NCBI RefSeq assembly: GCF_900102545.1
Contig: NZ_FNBN01000002.1
Coordinates: forward strand, 284,264 to 348,263
Length of the DNA stretch: 64,000 nt
Direction of reading: 5' to 3'
DNA from: Chitinophaga filiformis
GTDB taxonomy: Bacteria > Bacteroidota > Bacteroidia > Chitinophagales > Chitinophagaceae
This document shows, piece after piece, positions 63,740-64,000 of this stretch. Under the pieces are notes generated by a model. That model was not told where the DNA came from. It did no database searches and saw only the letters and a list, made by a program, of their open reading frames with translations. Position 1 is the first letter of the stretch. Each line of letters starts with the position of its first letter. The translations under genes and the position numbers were made by a program.

Positions 63740-64000
63740 ATGAATTTAAAATATGCGATCTACACAGGAGTATTGATAGGAGCTACTCTCATTCAGGGTT
63801 CCGCCTCTGCTCAAAACAAACCAGGAGGAACGCGCCCCACCGCCACAGCTGCAACCATTCCTACCGCTTATACCAACACTTCTATTAACTATATACGAAC
63901 ATGGGAGCCGGACATGCCGTTGGCTGACACCAGTTTGGTAACGTCTTCCGACAGAAAGATTAGACAAGTCAAGCAGACAACCCAATATTTTGATGGTTTG
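63740..64000 (+). CDS. DUF6443/RHS-type secreted protein, 5' part only
   Basis: The frame is open from ATG 63740 to the window edge (87 codons, no stop), so only the N-terminus is visible. A signal peptide (MNLKYAIYTGVLIGATLIQG, cleavage near ASAQ) is followed by a Pro/Thr/Ala-rich linker. Then comes INYIRTWEPDMPLAD with KIRQVKQTTQYFDGL, which matches the start of DUF6443 domains that precede RHS repeats in Bacteroidota. Such proteins are usually very large, carrying YD repeats and a variable C-terminal toxin or other tip. The 259 bp before it show no clear promoter. Composition returns towards the genome average. Confidence 0.72.
   Translation, partial: MNLKYAIYTGVLIGATLIQGSASAQNKPGGTRPTATAATIPTAYTNTSINYIRTWEPDMPLADTSLVTSSDRKIRQVKQTTQYFDGL

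Overview
The window looks like chromosomal DNA of a Bacteroidota bacterium, most probably Chitinophagaceae (Chitinophaga-like; the genus is my inference). Four SusC/SusD pairs, an ECF sigma/FecR pair facing an STN-type SusC, DUF6520, MauE and DUF6443/RHS proteins, TAnnTTTG-type promoters and the near absence of Shine-Dalgarno sites all point that way. I see no rRNA, tRNA, CRISPR array, transposase or phage module.

Layout. 1-460: palindromic intergenic repeats. 486-5346 (+): three-gene glucuronoxylan-type operon (GH67 alpha-glucuronidase, SDR dehydrogenase, SGNH/sialate-type acetylesterase). 5368-8468: SemiSWEET, serine beta-lactamase-like hydrolase, DUF3606 protein and a polyphosphate-glucokinase-like ROK kinase. 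8619-15599 (-): siderophore-type TonB receptor and a SusC/SusD pair without enzymes. 16002-17975: small secreted protein and a TlpA-like protein lacking its redox cysteines. 18065-27697 (-): a complete polysaccharide utilization locus (PUL) with SusC, SusD, two surface lipoproteins, an alginate-lyase-fold lyase and a heparinase II/III-type lyase, probably for a uronic-acid polymer; two LacI-type operators lie in its leader. 28385-32013: type-B carboxylesterase, SDR, alpha/beta hydrolase. 32267-32560: degenerate tandem repeats of about 82 bp. 32606-39504: ECF sigma, FecR, STN-SusC and SusD trans-envelope signalling cluster. 39588-41290: DUF6520, MauE-like protein and a small S24-type peptidase domain. 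41563-52831: AraC regulator divergent from a second complete PUL (SusC, SusD, two discoidin-type lipoproteins, GH95 fucosidase). 53260-56227: membrane proteins and a TetR/SDR pair with matching operator palindromes in both promoters.

From about 56 kb onward the DNA is accessory in character and becomes more AT-rich. A minus-strand trio encodes a soluble orphan histidine kinase, a small protein homologous to the kinase's N-terminal domain, and a McrB-like AAA+ ATPase whose gene overlaps the small one. I consider this the best candidate for an undescribed system. It is followed by a rod-shaped RNA candidate (possibly 6S-like), a secreted orphan, a fused GmrSD-type (DUF262-DUF1524) restriction-like protein, a helical unknown, and the 5' end of a DUF6443/RHS-type gene cut by the window edge.

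The common theme is glycan harvesting. SusC/D complexes import oligosaccharides released by surface or periplasmic enzymes. Each cluster appears to have its own control: LacI-type operators, sigma/FecR, or AraC. All family names come from reading motifs; no database search was possible.
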